A DNA stretch of 64,000 nucleotides from Virgisporangium aurantiacum (GTDB taxonomy: Bacteria; Actinomycetota; Actinomycetes; Mycobacteriales; Micromonosporaceae): the NCBI RefSeq assembly GCF_016863635.1, contig NZ_BOPG01000034.1, positions 1 through 64,000 of the forward strand, written 5' to 3'. Under the pieces are notes generated by a model, which worked only from the letters and a program-made list of their open reading frames with translations, did no database searches and was not told where the DNA came from. The translations under genes were made by a program, and so were the position numbers. Within the stretch, counting starts at the first letter, position 1, and every line of letters starts with the position of its first letter. Of the stretch, positions 8,541-16,731 are shown one piece after another.

Positions 8541-8578
8541 CGCTGCCTCCCGTGTCGGTCGCGGTTTCGTCGCAGTAA

Positions 8579-8605
8579 GACGAACACAGCGCCGGAAAAT
8601 CGACA
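8579..8605 (-). promoter_or_regulatory. ECF42-type promoter ahead of the YCII-sigma operon
   Basis: On the minus strand TGTCGA (8605-8600) is followed after exactly 17 bases by CGTC (8582-8579), 38 bases before the YCII start codon. As I recall the published ECF42 work, this sigma group recognises TGTCGA at -35 and CGA/TC at -10, which this pair matches completely. It implies that the sigma factor drives its own operon. Confidence 0.75.
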
Positions 8606-8625
8606 GCGCGACACGGAGAATCTGA

Positions 8626-9180
8626 TCAGTCCAGGTGGTCGGCGGGGGCGGTGGTCAACAGCCAGGCCAGCGGCAGCTTCGTCGCGACCTCGTACTCGCC
8701 GGACGGGGCCAGGCGGTGCAGGGTCACGGTCTGCGCGGCGTCGCGGTCGACCAGCCAGTACCGGGCGATGCCCGCGCGGGCGTACTCCTGCCGCTTGACC
8801 ATCTCGTCGGTCGCCTCGGATCCCCGCGACACGATCTCGACCACCAGCAGGAGATCGGTCAGCGCGAGCCAGACGCCGCGCGGTTGCGGTTGTGACCACA
8901 CCGTCAGGTCGGGGATCCGGCCGGCGTCACCGTTCGGCCCGGGAACCCGGATGCCAACCGCCTGGAGAACCTGGTCGGCAGACCAACCCGCGGCGGCGAA
9001 CCAGAACATCAGACGGCTGGCGATCGTGGCGTGCTCCGAATCGGGCGGCGGCATGATGGAGACCCCTCCCCCGGAGCTCATCTCGTACCGATGGCCGTAC
9101 CGATCGGCGGTCATCATCGCAGTCAGGTCGTCGAGCGTCACGACAGGCGGCATCTGTTGCCCCACGGCTTCCGCAGTCAT
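8626..9180 (-). CDS. Uma2 family (DUF820) putative endonuclease-like protein
   Basis: 184-residue protein of the Uma2/DUF820 family, whose fold is that of PD-(D/E)XK nucleases. The pieces visible are YE near residue 33, IPDLTV with Asp91, VVEIVS with Glu115 and the MVKRQEYARAGIARYWLVD block (128-145). These proteins are abundant in cyanobacteria and actinomycetes and their biological role is not known; nuclease activity is inferred from fold. ATG at 9180 is a plain start. It ends about 85 bases before the YCII start and follows the response regulator after 9 bases in the same direction, so it could be co-transcribed with the two-component genes. Confidence 0.85.
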   Translation of the reverse strand: MTAEAVGQQMPPVVTLDDLTAMMTADRYGHRYEMSSGGGVSIMPPPDSEHATIASRLMFWFAAAGWSADQVLQAVGIRVPGPNGDAGRIPDLTVWSQPQPRGVWLALTDLLLVVEIVSRGSEATDEMVKRQEYARAGIARYWLVDRDAAQTVTLHRLAPSGEYEVATKLPLAWLLTTAPADHLD

Positions 9181-9189
9181 AAGCCAATC

Positions 9190-9861
9190 CTACGGGCGGG
9201 GGATGTCCAGGCCGCTCTGGTACGCGAGCACGACCAGCTGTGCGCGGTCGCGGGCGTTGAGTTTGGTCAGGGCGCGGCTCACGTGGGTGCGCACGGTCGC
9301 CGGGCTCACCACCAGTGCCGCCGCTATCTCGTCGTTCGACAGGCCGGTGGCGACCCAGCCGACGATCTCCCGTTCGCGGTCGGTCAGGGTGGACAGGTCG
9401 GCGGTCACCGGGCGGGTGGTCGGTGCGGCGCCGCCGAAGCGCTCGATCACGCGGCGGGTGACCTTCGGCGACAGCAGGGCCTCGCCGGCCGCCACCACGC
9501 GGATACCGCGCAGCAGCTCCGCCGGCTCGGCGTCCTTGGTCAGGAAGCCGGCGGCACCGCGGCGCAGCGCCTCGAAGACGTACTCGTCGAGCTCGAACGT
9601 CGTCAGGATGACCACGCGACACCCGCGCAGTTGCGGGTCGGCGGTGATGCGGCCCAGCGCGTCGAGGCCGTCGAGGCCGGGCATGCGCACATCCATCAGC
9701 GCCACGTCGGGCGTCGTCGCGCGGATCAGGTCGAGGGCGGCGGCGCCGTCACCGGCCTCGCCGACCAGGTCGAGGTCGGGCTCCACCTCGATCATCGTGC
9801 GCAGGCCCATGCGCATCAGCGGCTGGTCGTCGACCAGCACCACCCGGATCACGAGCCCCAT
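9190..9861 (-). CDS. LuxR/NarL-family response regulator
   Basis: 223-residue response regulator: receiver domain in the first 120 residues (acidic pair in VVLVDDQ, phospho-acceptor in VALMDVRMPG, LTTF, and lysine in FLTKDA), then a LuxR helix-turn-helix (LTDREREIVGWVATGLSNDEIA). It binds DNA when phosphorylated, most likely by the kinase just upstream. I place the start at ATG 9861, behind GAGGG, 23 bases after the kinase stop; a frame can be drawn to 9912, which would overlap the kinase. No target is evident beyond possible autoregulation. Confidence 0.93.
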   Translation of the reverse strand: MGLVIRVVLVDDQPLMRMGLRTMIEVEPDLDLVGEAGDGAAALDLIRATTPDVALMDVRMPGLDGLDALGRITADPQLRGCRVVILTTFELDEYVFEALRRGAAGFLTKDAEPAELLRGIRVVAAGEALLSPKVTRRVIERFGGAAPTTRPVTADLSTLTDREREIVGWVATGLSNDEIAAALVVSPATVRTHVSRALTKLNARDRAQLVVLAYQSGLDIPRP

Positions 9862-9884
9862 GGTGCCCTCGCACACGTGCTCGG

Positions 9885-11033
9885 TCACGCGCGCACCGGC
9901 AGGCTGGCCCACACCCCGAACCCGCCGCCGTTCCGTGGTCCGGCCGCGAACGTTCCGCCCACCGCCCGGGCCCGCTCGCCCATGCTCGCGAGCCCGGTTC
10001 CGCCGGCCTCGCCGTCGACGGGGCCGCCGACTGTGCCGTCGACAGGGCCGCGGCCGTCGTCGGTCACCGTGATCGCGACGGTGTCCGGGCCGTACGTGAT
10101 TTTCACTGCCACGTGACGCGCGTGAGCGTGCCGGACCGCGTTCGTGAGCGCCTCCTGGACGATCCGGTAGCCGGCCACGTCGACCGGAGCCGGCACCGGG
10201 AGCGGTGTCCCGTCGACGTCGAGCCGTACGGCCAGCCCATCCACGTCGGTGGCGGCGACCAGCGCCGGCACGGCGGCGAGCCCGTTCACCGGCGCCGAGC
10301 CGAGCGTTCCGGTGAACGTGGCCAGGGTGGCGCGCAGCTCGTCAAGCGCGCCGTTGCTGGCCTGGCGGATCGCGGTCAGCGAGCGGGCCAGCGGCTCGGC
10401 CGCCACCGGGCCGGGCTTGCCCAGCACGTGCAGCGCCGCACCGGCGTTCACGCTGATCACGGCGAGACTGTGGCCCACCACGTCGTGCACCTCCTGCGCG
10501 ATCCGCAACCGCTCCTCGTAACCGGCCTGCCGGCGCGCCTCGGCCAGCCCGCGGCCGAGGGCCTCCCGCCGCAGCCGCACCGCCACCCCGGCACCGACCG
10601 CCGCCGCGATCCAGACCGTCGACCCGATCAGCGTGGCGAGCGGCCCCTCCTTGTCGTTCTCGAACCACAGTGCCCACGCGACGTGCACCACCACGGTCGC
10701 CAGCCCGGCGACCTTCGTGAACCGCCCGTCGCGCCAGGCGGCCACGGAGTACAGCGCGACCCCGCTCAGCAGGAACACCGGGCCGTACGGGTACCGGAAC
10801 TGGAGGAAGACGATCGTCGCCGCCAGCGCCACCGCGAGCGCCACCCCCGGCCACCGCCGCCGGACCACCAGCCCGCCCGCACCCACCGCGACCAGAACAA
10901 CGCCCAGCGCGTCCATCGGCCGCGCCTCGTCCTGGCCGTTGCCGGCCGCCCCCGACGTGACGGCGACCAGCACACCGACCACGACCGCGAAGAGCGTGTC
11001 GGCCACGAGCGGATGCACCCGCCACCACCGCAT
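9885..11033 (-). CDS. Sensor histidine kinase, HisKA_3 (DesK/NarX-like)
   Basis: About 382 residues. The N-terminal half is hydrophobic, with some five membrane helices and almost no extracytoplasmic domain, so it may sense the membrane itself. The phosphorylation box reads VHDVVGHSL, typical of HisKA_3 kinases, followed by a HATPase domain with the N box (EALTNAVRHA) and DDGRG. The ATP lid contains a small in-frame duplication, GPVDG twice within 12 residues. The start is ATG at 11033 or GTG at 11057; neither has a clear ribosome binding site. It is the upstream partner of the response regulator and diverges from rarD. Confidence 0.92.
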   Translation of the reverse strand: MRWWRVHPLVADTLFAVVVGVLVAVTSGAAGNGQDEARPMDALGVVLVAVGAGGLVVRRRWPGVALAVALAATIVFLQFRYPYGPVFLLSGVALYSVAAWRDGRFTKVAGLATVVVHVAWALWFENDKEGPLATLIGSTVWIAAAVGAGVAVRLRREALGRGLAEARRQAGYEERLRIAQEVHDVVGHSLAVISVNAGAALHVLGKPGPVAAEPLARSLTAIRQASNGALDELRATLATFTGTLGSAPVNGLAAVPALVAATDVDGLAVRLDVDGTPLPVPAPVDVAGYRIVQEALTNAVRHAHARHVAVKITYGPDTVAITVTDDGRGPVDGTVGGPVDGEAGGTGLASMGERARAVGGTFAAGPRNGGGFGVWASLPVRA

Positions 11034-11145
11034 GCTGCCCGACTCTACGGACGGCACCCCACGAGCGCGTCAGCACGCCGACGTACATCGGATGGCGTAT
11101 GAGCCCGGTCACGGCAAGGACCGATTACCCAGATGAACCCTTACC

Positions 11146-12288
11146 GTGGCTGACGTGAGCTCCGTTCGCCGTGGTTACCTGTTCGGCATCGCCGCATACC
11201 TCGGCTGGGGATTCTTCCCGCTCTACTTCAAGCTGCTGGAGCCGGCCGGCCCGAACGAGATCCTCGCCCACCGCATCGTGTGGTCGACCGTGTTCATGGC
11301 GGTACTGCTCGCCGTGCTGCGCCGGTACCGGTTCCTGCGCGAGTTCGTCCGCCAGCCGAAGCGCGTCGCCGGGATGGCCCTCGCCGCCGTGCTGATCGGG
11401 CTCAACTGGTTCGGCTTCATCTACGGCGTCGGCACCAAGCAGGTCGTCGAGATCTCGCTGGGCTACTTCATCACGCCGCTGGTGAGCGTGGTGCTGGGCG
11501 TGCTCGTGCTGCGCGAGCGGCTGCGGCCGATCCAGTGGGTGGCGGTCGGCGTGGGCGGCGTCGCCGTCATCGTGCAGGCGGTCGACCTCGGCCGGCTGCC
11601 CTGGCTCGCGCTGCTGCTCGCCGCCAGCTTCGGCTCGTACGGCCTGCTCAAGAAGCAGCTCGGACTGCCGGCGGCGGAGGGCATGTTCGTCGAGTCGACC
11701 ATGCTGGTGCTGCCGGCCCTGGTGTACCTCATCGTGCTGGCCGGATCGGGCGACGCGACGGTCGGCAAGACGTCGGTGGCGCACACGGTGCTCATCGTGC
11801 TCGCCGGCGTGATGACCGCGCTGCCGCTGATGAGCTTCGCCGAGGCGGCCAACCGCGTACCGCTCACGGCGCTGGGCATCCTGCAGTACATCGCGCCGAT
11901 CATGCAGTTGGCCACCGGCGTGCTGATCTTCCACGAACCGATGCCGCCGGCCCGGTTGGCGGCGTTCGGCCTGGTCTGGATGGCGCTGGTGGTGTTCACC
12001 TGGGACGGGCTGCGGCAGCGCCGCGCCCGGCTGGCGTCAGCCGCAAATTCATTGCCCGCGGCGACAGCCGCAGATTCAGCGCCCGCGGCGACAGCCGCAG
12101 ATTCAGCGACGGCGCAACGAACGCACCAGAACCCACGCGATGACCGCGAGCACGAGCGCACCGAGGCCGTAGACGGCGGTCTTGCGGGCGGCGTCGGTGC
12201 TACCGGCGAGGCGGAAGAGGTCGACCGGCTCGGCCTCGTCGAGCGTGGCGGTCGCGGCCGGGGCCGCCGCCGGCTGCACGTCCCCTGA
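11146..12288 (+). CDS. rarD: RarD-family EamA (DMT) transporter with unusual tail
   Basis: Membrane transporter of the drug/metabolite superfamily. About ten helices fill residues 8-300, beginning GYLFGIAAYLGWGFFPLYFK and with GLNWFGFIYGV in the middle, as in RarD proteins (chloramphenicol-sensitivity protein; substrate not known here). RarD proteins usually end near residue 300. This one continues to 380 through a hydrophilic tail that starts with a 27-base tandem repeat and then runs antisense through the last 186 bases of coxG. The tail is of low complexity with Arg, Gly and Glu, and looks like run-through after loss of a stop. Start GTG 11146 (or GTG 11155) has no clear ribosome binding site. 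It stands alone, divergent from the kinase. Confidence 0.88.
   Translation: MADVSSVRRGYLFGIAAYLGWGFFPLYFKLLEPAGPNEILAHRIVWSTVFMAVLLAVLRRYRFLREFVRQPKRVAGMALAAVLIGLNWFGFIYGVGTKQVVEISLGYFITPLVSVVLGVLVLRERLRPIQWVAVGVGGVAVIVQAVDLGRLPWLALLLAASFGSYGLLKKQLGLPAAEGMFVESTMLVLPALVYLIVLAGSGDATVGKTSVAHTVLIVLAGVMTALPLMSFAEAANRVPLTALGILQYIAPIMQLATGVLIFHEPMPPARLAAFGLVWMALVVFTWDGLRQRRARLASAANSLPAATAADSAPAATAADSATAQRTHQNPRDDREHERTEAVDGGLAGGVGATGEAEEVDRLGLVERGGRGRGRRRLHVP
12039..12112. repeat. 27-bp tandem repeat at the rarD/coxG junction
   Basis: Two full 27-base units (12039-12065 and 12066-12092; unit begins AGCCGCA and ends CCCGCGGCGAC) and the first 16 or so bases of a third. In rarD it encodes a nine-residue repeat around PAATAADS. 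On the other strand its right end reaches the coxG stop at 12103. Confidence 0.85.
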
Positions 12289-12777
12289 CCCACCCGACAC
12301 GGCGGCGGCCTCGACCGGCGCCGCCGGCTCGTCGCCGCCGCCCAGCTTGCCGGCCAGGCAGTCGGCGAACTGGCCGAGCAGCTTGGCGCTGACGTCGGAG
12401 ATCATGCCGCGGCCGAACTGGGCCGGCTTGCCGGTGACGGTGAGATCGGTGACGACGTCGACCAGGGTCTCCTCGCCCTGCCCGACCAGATGCGCGGTGA
12501 TCGTGGCACCGGCGGTGCCGGCCGAGCGGGTGTCGCGCCCGCTCGCCTCGACCACCACACGGTGGGCCGCCTCGTCGCGCTCGACGAAGCGGCCCTTGCC
12601 GCTGTAGGTGAGGCCGATCGGCCCGAGCTTCACCTTGACGGTGCCGGTGAACTCATCGCCCTCGACGCCGGTGAGCGTGGCGCCCGGCATGCACGGGGCG
12701 ACTCTTGGCAGGTCGAGCAGCACCTCCCACGCCTTCTCCACCGGGACGGGCACCGTGAAGGTGTGCTCGAGCTTCAT
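12103..12777 (-). CDS. coxG: CoxG-like SRPBCC protein with membrane anchor
   Basis: 224-residue CoxG family protein. An SRPBCC lipid/hydrophobe-binding fold covers residues 1-145 (MKLEHTFTVPVPVEKAW, CMPGATLTGVEGDEF). An Ala/Pro-rich linker follows, then one membrane helix near residues 200-218 and a basic end, SLRRR. CoxG proteins are known as membrane recruiters and quinone-linked partners of molybdenum CO dehydrogenase. A similar tethering job for this hydroxylase is inferred. It is the last gene of the cluster, 18 bases after coxM, with GGAGG eight bases or so before the ATG. Its 3' end overlaps the rarD tail on the other strand. Confidence 0.9.
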   Translation of the reverse strand: MKLEHTFTVPVPVEKAWEVLLDLPRVAPCMPGATLTGVEGDEFTGTVKVKLGPIGLTYSGKGRFVERDEAAHRVVVEASGRDTRSAGTAGATITAHLVGQGEETLVDVVTDLTVTGKPAQFGRGMISDVSAKLLGQFADCLAGKLGGGDEPAAPVEAAAVSGGSGDVQPAAAPAATATLDEAEPVDLFRLAGSTDAARKTAVYGLGALVLAVIAWVLVRSLRRR

Positions 12778-12795
12778 CGTTGAAGACCTCCGCTG

Positions 12796-13641
12796 TCAGC
12801 CCAGCGCGGACAACACCGCGCGCTCAGTCAACACCCTAGCCAGATGCGTGCGGTACTCGCGCGAACCGGTCAGATCGTCGGACGGTTCGGCGCCGTCGGC
12901 CGCGTGCGCGGCGGCCGCCCTGACGGCGTCCTTGTCGGCTCCGGCTCCCGCCAGGGCCGACTCCACGGCGTTCGCCCGCACCGGCTTCGGTCCCATGTTG
13001 GTGAGCGCGACGCGGGCCTCCGCGATGCTGCCGTTGCTGCGCTTCACCAGCGCCGCCACGCCGACCAGCGCCCAACTCTGCGCCGTGTGGTGGAACTTCT
13101 CGTAGTGGCTCGACCAGCCGGTGCGCTTGGGCACCCGCACCGCGACGAGCACCTCGCCCGGTTCCAGCGCACTCGTGAGGTAGTCGACGAAGAAGTCGGC
13201 CGCGGGTACGGAACGCCGCCCGTTCGGGCCGGCCACCTCGAAGACGGCCTCCGAGGCGACGGCCACCGCCGGCAGGTCGCCGGCCGGATCGGCGTGCGCC
13301 AGCGCGCCGCCGAACGTGCCGCGGTGGCGCACCTGCCGGTCGGCGACCGTCGCCGTGGCCTGTGCCAGCAACGGCGCGTGCTCGGCGACCAGCGGATCGC
13401 GCAGCACGGTGGCGTGCGTGGTCATGGCGCCGATGACGAGGTCGTCGCCGTCCTCACGCACGCCGCGCAGGTCGGCGATGCCGCCGAGGTCGACCACGGT
13501 GGTCGGCGCGGTGAGCCGGAGCCGCAGCAGCGGCAGCAGGCTCTGGCCGCCGGCGAGGACCTTGGCGTCCTCGTCGGCCAGCGCCGCGACGGCTTCGTCC
13601 ACAGTGGACGGCCGGGTGTAATCGAACGCCGCCGGGATCAC
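12796..13641 (-). CDS. coxM: FAD-binding subunit of molybdenum hydroxylase (CoxM-like)
   Basis: 281-residue medium subunit of the xanthine dehydrogenase/CO dehydrogenase family. It binds FAD and passes electrons from the iron-sulfur subunit. The FAD motifs AGGQSLLPLL (near residue 34) and the TFGGALAHADPAGD block (near 110) are intact. The start is GTG 13641 with GGAGG six bases upstream; it overlaps the coxL stop in a GTGA junction, so the two are translationally coupled. It is followed by coxG. Confidence 0.94.
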   Translation of the reverse strand: MIPAAFDYTRPSTVDEAVAALADEDAKVLAGGQSLLPLLRLRLTAPTTVVDLGGIADLRGVREDGDDLVIGAMTTHATVLRDPLVAEHAPLLAQATATVADRQVRHRGTFGGALAHADPAGDLPAVAVASEAVFEVAGPNGRRSVPAADFFVDYLTSALEPGEVLVAVRVPKRTGWSSHYEKFHHTAQSWALVGVAALVKRSNGSIAEARVALTNMGPKPVRANAVESALAGAGADKDAVRAAAAHAADGAEPSDDLTGSREYRTHLARVLTERAVLSALG

Positions 13642-16019
13642 TTGGCACCTCCGGACTGGATGGCCCGCCACACCCGCTCGGGCGTGCACGGCATGGCGAC
13701 GTCGTTGACCCCGAACTGGCGCAGCGCGTCGACGACGGCATTGACCACGGCGGGCGTCGACGCGATCGTGCCCGCCTCGCCGACACCCTTGGTGCCGAGC
13801 GGATGGTCGGGCGCCGGTGTCTCGGTGCGGTCGGTGGTGAAGTCGGGCAGGTCGGCCGACGACGGCAGCGTGTAGTCGACGAACGTGCCGGTGAGCAGGT
13901 TGCCGTCGGCGTCGTAGACGGCCTCCTCGAACAGCGCCTGCGCGACGCCCTGCGCGATCCCGCCGTGCACCTGGCCCTCGACGATCAGCGGGTTGACCAC
14001 CTTGCCGATGTCGTCGACCGCCACGTACTTGCGGATGCTGACCCGGCCGGTCTGCGTGTCGATCTCCACCGCGCACAGGTGGGTGCCGTGCGGGAAGGAG
14101 AAGTTGACCGGGTCGTAGGTGGCGTCGGCGTCGAGCGTCGGCTCGATGCCCTCGGGCAGGTCGTGCGCGGCGAACACCGCGAGCGCGCAGTCCTGGATGC
14201 TCTTGCCCTCGCCCGGCGTGCCGCGCACCTTGAACTGGCCGCCGCTGAACTCCAGGTCGTTCGGGTCGCATTCGAGCATGTGCGCCGCGATCGGCTTGGC
14301 CTTGTCGACCACCTTCTCGCAGGCGTTGTACAGCGCGATCCCGCCGACGGCGAGCGACCGGCTTCCGTAGGTGTCGAGGCCCTTGTGCGAGGTGCGGGTG
14401 TCGCCGTGCAGCACCTCGATGTCGTCGAACGGCACGCCGAGGGAGTCGGCGACGATCTGGCTCCACGCGGTCTCGTGGCCCTGGCCGTGCGGCGACGACC
14501 CGGTGACCACCTCGACCTTGCCGGTCGGCAGCATCCGGACGCTCGCGGTCTCCCAGCCGCCGGCGCCGTACCGCAGGCTGCCGAGGACGCGCGACGGCGC
14601 GAGCCCGCACATCTCCGTGTACGTCGAGGTGCCGATGCCGAGCTGCACCGGGTCGTTCGACTCCCGACGACGCTGCTGCTCGGCCCGTAGGTCGTCGTAG
14701 CCCAGCAGATCCAGTGCCTTCTCGGTGGCCGCCTCGTAGTTGCCCGAGTCGTAGGTGAGCCCGCAGACCGTGGTGTACGGGAACTCCTCGTGCGTGATCC
14801 AGTTGCGGCGGCGCACCTCGATCGGGTCGAGGTTCAGCTCCACCGCGAGCTCGTCCATGATCCGTTCGATCGCGTACGTGGCCTCGGGCCGGCCGGCACC
14901 GCGGTACGCGTCGGTGAACGTGGTGTTGGTGAACACGCCGAGGCACTCGAACCGGTACGCGGGCACCTTGTAGATCGCGTTGTACATGAACGCGCCGAGG
15001 ATCGGCACGCCCGGCGTCACCAGGCCGAGGTAGGCGCCCATGTTGGCGTGCAGCTTCACGCTGAGGGCCTTCAGGTGACCCTCGCGGTCGGCCGCGATCT
15101 CGATGTCCTGGATGACGTCGCGGCCGTGGTGGGCGGTCAGCAGGCTGTCGGACCGGGACTCGGTGTACTTGACCGGCTTGCCCATCTTCTTCGCCGCCAT
15201 GAAGGCGATCAGTTCCTCGGGCGTCACCTGGAGCTTGCCGCCGAACCCGCCGCCGACGTCGGGCGCGACCACGCGCACCTTGTGCTCCGGCGTCCCGGTG
15301 ATCATCGAGACGAGCAGCCGCAGGATGTGCGGGATCTGCGTGGCCGACCAGATCGTGTACTGGTCACCGGTCGGGTCGACGACGACGCTGCGCGGCTCCA
15401 TGAACGCGGGGATCAGCCGCTGCTGCTTGTACCGCCGCTTGAGGTGCACCTCGGCGCCCTCGATCGCCGGACCGACCGCCTCGCCGGTGCCGGCCTCGGC
15501 CGAGTCGAACACCCACGTGTACGACTTGTTCGTGCCCTTGTCGGCATGCACCAGGTCGGCGCCCTCCTCCAGGGCCGCCTCCATGTCCATGATCGCCTGC
15601 AGCGGCTCGTAGCCGACCTCGATCGCGGCGAGCGCGTCGATCGCGGCGGCCCGGCTCCGCGCGACCACGACGGCCACCGCTTCGCCCACGTGGCGCACGG
15701 TGTCGACGGCCAGCGGCAGGTGGTCGGGGTGCACCATGTCCTCGGTGACCGGCCAGGCGCACGGCAGGCCCGGCTGTTCCACGTCACGGCCGCTGAACGC
15801 GGCGACCACGCCCGGTTCGCGGGTGGCCGCGGAGACGTCGACCGAGGTGATCCGGGCGGACGCGAACGGGCTGCGCAGGATCGCCAGGTGCAGCATGCCC
15901 GGCAGGATCACGTTCTCGGTCCAGGTGGTGCGGCCGGTGATCAGCCGCGCATCCTCTTTGCGGACGCGCGGGGCGCCGACCTCCCGCTTCGCGGTTACCG
16001 GCTCTTCGGTGATTGTCAT
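13638..16019 (-). CDS. coxL: Molybdopterin-binding large subunit, form II CO dehydrogenase-like
   Basis: 793-residue molybdopterin-cytosine-dinucleotide subunit. The active-site loop reads AYRGAGR (371-377), the signature of form II enzymes; true (form I) CO dehydrogenases have AYXCSFR with the copper-binding cysteine. The catalytic base glutamate is in GVGEAG (Glu748). GGGFGGK (256-262) and GQGHETAW are also typical. Form II members act on organic substrates or are of unknown specificity, so CO oxidation should not be assumed despite the cox names. ATG 16019 follows a GGCAGG-type site, 12 bases after coxS. Length and motifs are complete. Confidence 0.95.
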   Translation of the reverse strand: MTITEEPVTAKREVGAPRVRKEDARLITGRTTWTENVILPGMLHLAILRSPFASARITSVDVSAATREPGVVAAFSGRDVEQPGLPCAWPVTEDMVHPDHLPLAVDTVRHVGEAVAVVVARSRAAAIDALAAIEVGYEPLQAIMDMEAALEEGADLVHADKGTNKSYTWVFDSAEAGTGEAVGPAIEGAEVHLKRRYKQQRLIPAFMEPRSVVVDPTGDQYTIWSATQIPHILRLLVSMITGTPEHKVRVVAPDVGGGFGGKLQVTPEELIAFMAAKKMGKPVKYTESRSDSLLTAHHGRDVIQDIEIAADREGHLKALSVKLHANMGAYLGLVTPGVPILGAFMYNAIYKVPAYRFECLGVFTNTTFTDAYRGAGRPEATYAIERIMDELAVELNLDPIEVRRRNWITHEEFPYTTVCGLTYDSGNYEAATEKALDLLGYDDLRAEQQRRRESNDPVQLGIGTSTYTEMCGLAPSRVLGSLRYGAGGWETASVRMLPTGKVEVVTGSSPHGQGHETAWSQIVADSLGVPFDDIEVLHGDTRTSHKGLDTYGSRSLAVGGIALYNACEKVVDKAKPIAAHMLECDPNDLEFSGGQFKVRGTPGEGKSIQDCALAVFAAHDLPEGIEPTLDADATYDPVNFSFPHGTHLCAVEIDTQTGRVSIRKYVAVDDIGKVVNPLIVEGQVHGGIAQGVAQALFEEAVYDADGNLLTGTFVDYTLPSSADLPDFTTDRTETPAPDHPLGTKGVGEAGTIASTPAVVNAVVDALRQFGVNDVAMPCTPERVWRAIQSGGAK

Positions 16020-16031
16020 GTGACGCCTGCC

Positions 16032-16628
16032 TTACGGAGCCGGGACCGGGACGACTTCTTCGGGGACGTCTTCGCGCGGCAGCCCGGCGTCGGGCGTGCC
16101 CGCCTCACCGGCCTCCGCGTTCGACGAGAACGAGGTGACGCCCTCGGCGCGCATGATCTCGGCCGCCGCACGCACCGCACGCACGATGTTCTGGTAACCG
16201 GTGCACCGGCAGAGGTTGCCCTCCAGACCCTCCCGGATCTCGGTGTCGGTCGGGTCGGGGTTCTCGCTGAGCAGGTCGACCGCGGCCATGATCATGCCGG
16301 GGGTGCAGAAGCCGCACTGCAACGCGTGCTTCTCGTGGAACGCCCGCTGCACCGGGTGCAGCGAGTTGTTCGGGCCGGCCAGGCCCTCGATCGTGGTGAC
16401 CTCCACGCCGTCGGCCTGCACCGCGAGCACCGAGCAGCTCTTCACGCCGCACGGATGCCCGTCGGGGCCGGTCATCAGGATGGTGCAGGCACCGCAGTTG
16501 CTCGTGTCGCACCCGACCACGGTGCCGATCTTGCCGAGCTGGTCGCGCAGATGATGGACGAGAAGCGTGCGTGGTTCGACGTCGTCGTCGTACCGGACAC
16601 CGTCGACGGTGACGCTGATCCGGGTCAT
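16032..16628 (-). CDS. coxS: [2Fe-2S] iron-sulfur subunit (CoxS-like)
   Basis: 198-residue small subunit with two [2Fe-2S] clusters. Plant-type ferredoxin cysteines are C40, C45, C48 and C60; the second cluster is held by C105, C108, C140 and C142 (GFCTPG and CRCTGY). It moves electrons from the molybdenum site to FAD. It has an extra acidic, Pro-rich tail of about 35 residues beyond the usual end. ATG 16628 has GGGAGG four bases upstream. It opens the structural coxSLM block, 103 bases after the xdhC-like gene. Confidence 0.95.
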   Translation of the reverse strand: MTRISVTVDGVRYDDDVEPRTLLVHHLRDQLGKIGTVVGCDTSNCGACTILMTGPDGHPCGVKSCSVLAVQADGVEVTTIEGLAGPNNSLHPVQRAFHEKHALQCGFCTPGMIMAAVDLLSENPDPTDTEIREGLEGNLCRCTGYQNIVRAVRAAAEIMRAEGVTSFSSNAEAGEAGTPDAGLPREDVPEEVVPVPAP

Positions 16629-16731
16629 GGGACCTCCCGGCTGCAGGATTGGGTGTGTTGCTGTTCACACAATCTTGTTGAGCCGGAAGCCGCAAGGCCC
16701 TTCGCGTAACCCGCCGGAAATGAGGGTCGCC

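Noticed and set aside
13638..16019. Form I (true) CO dehydrogenase
   Set aside because: The active-site loop is AYRGAGR, the form II signature, without the copper-binding cysteine.
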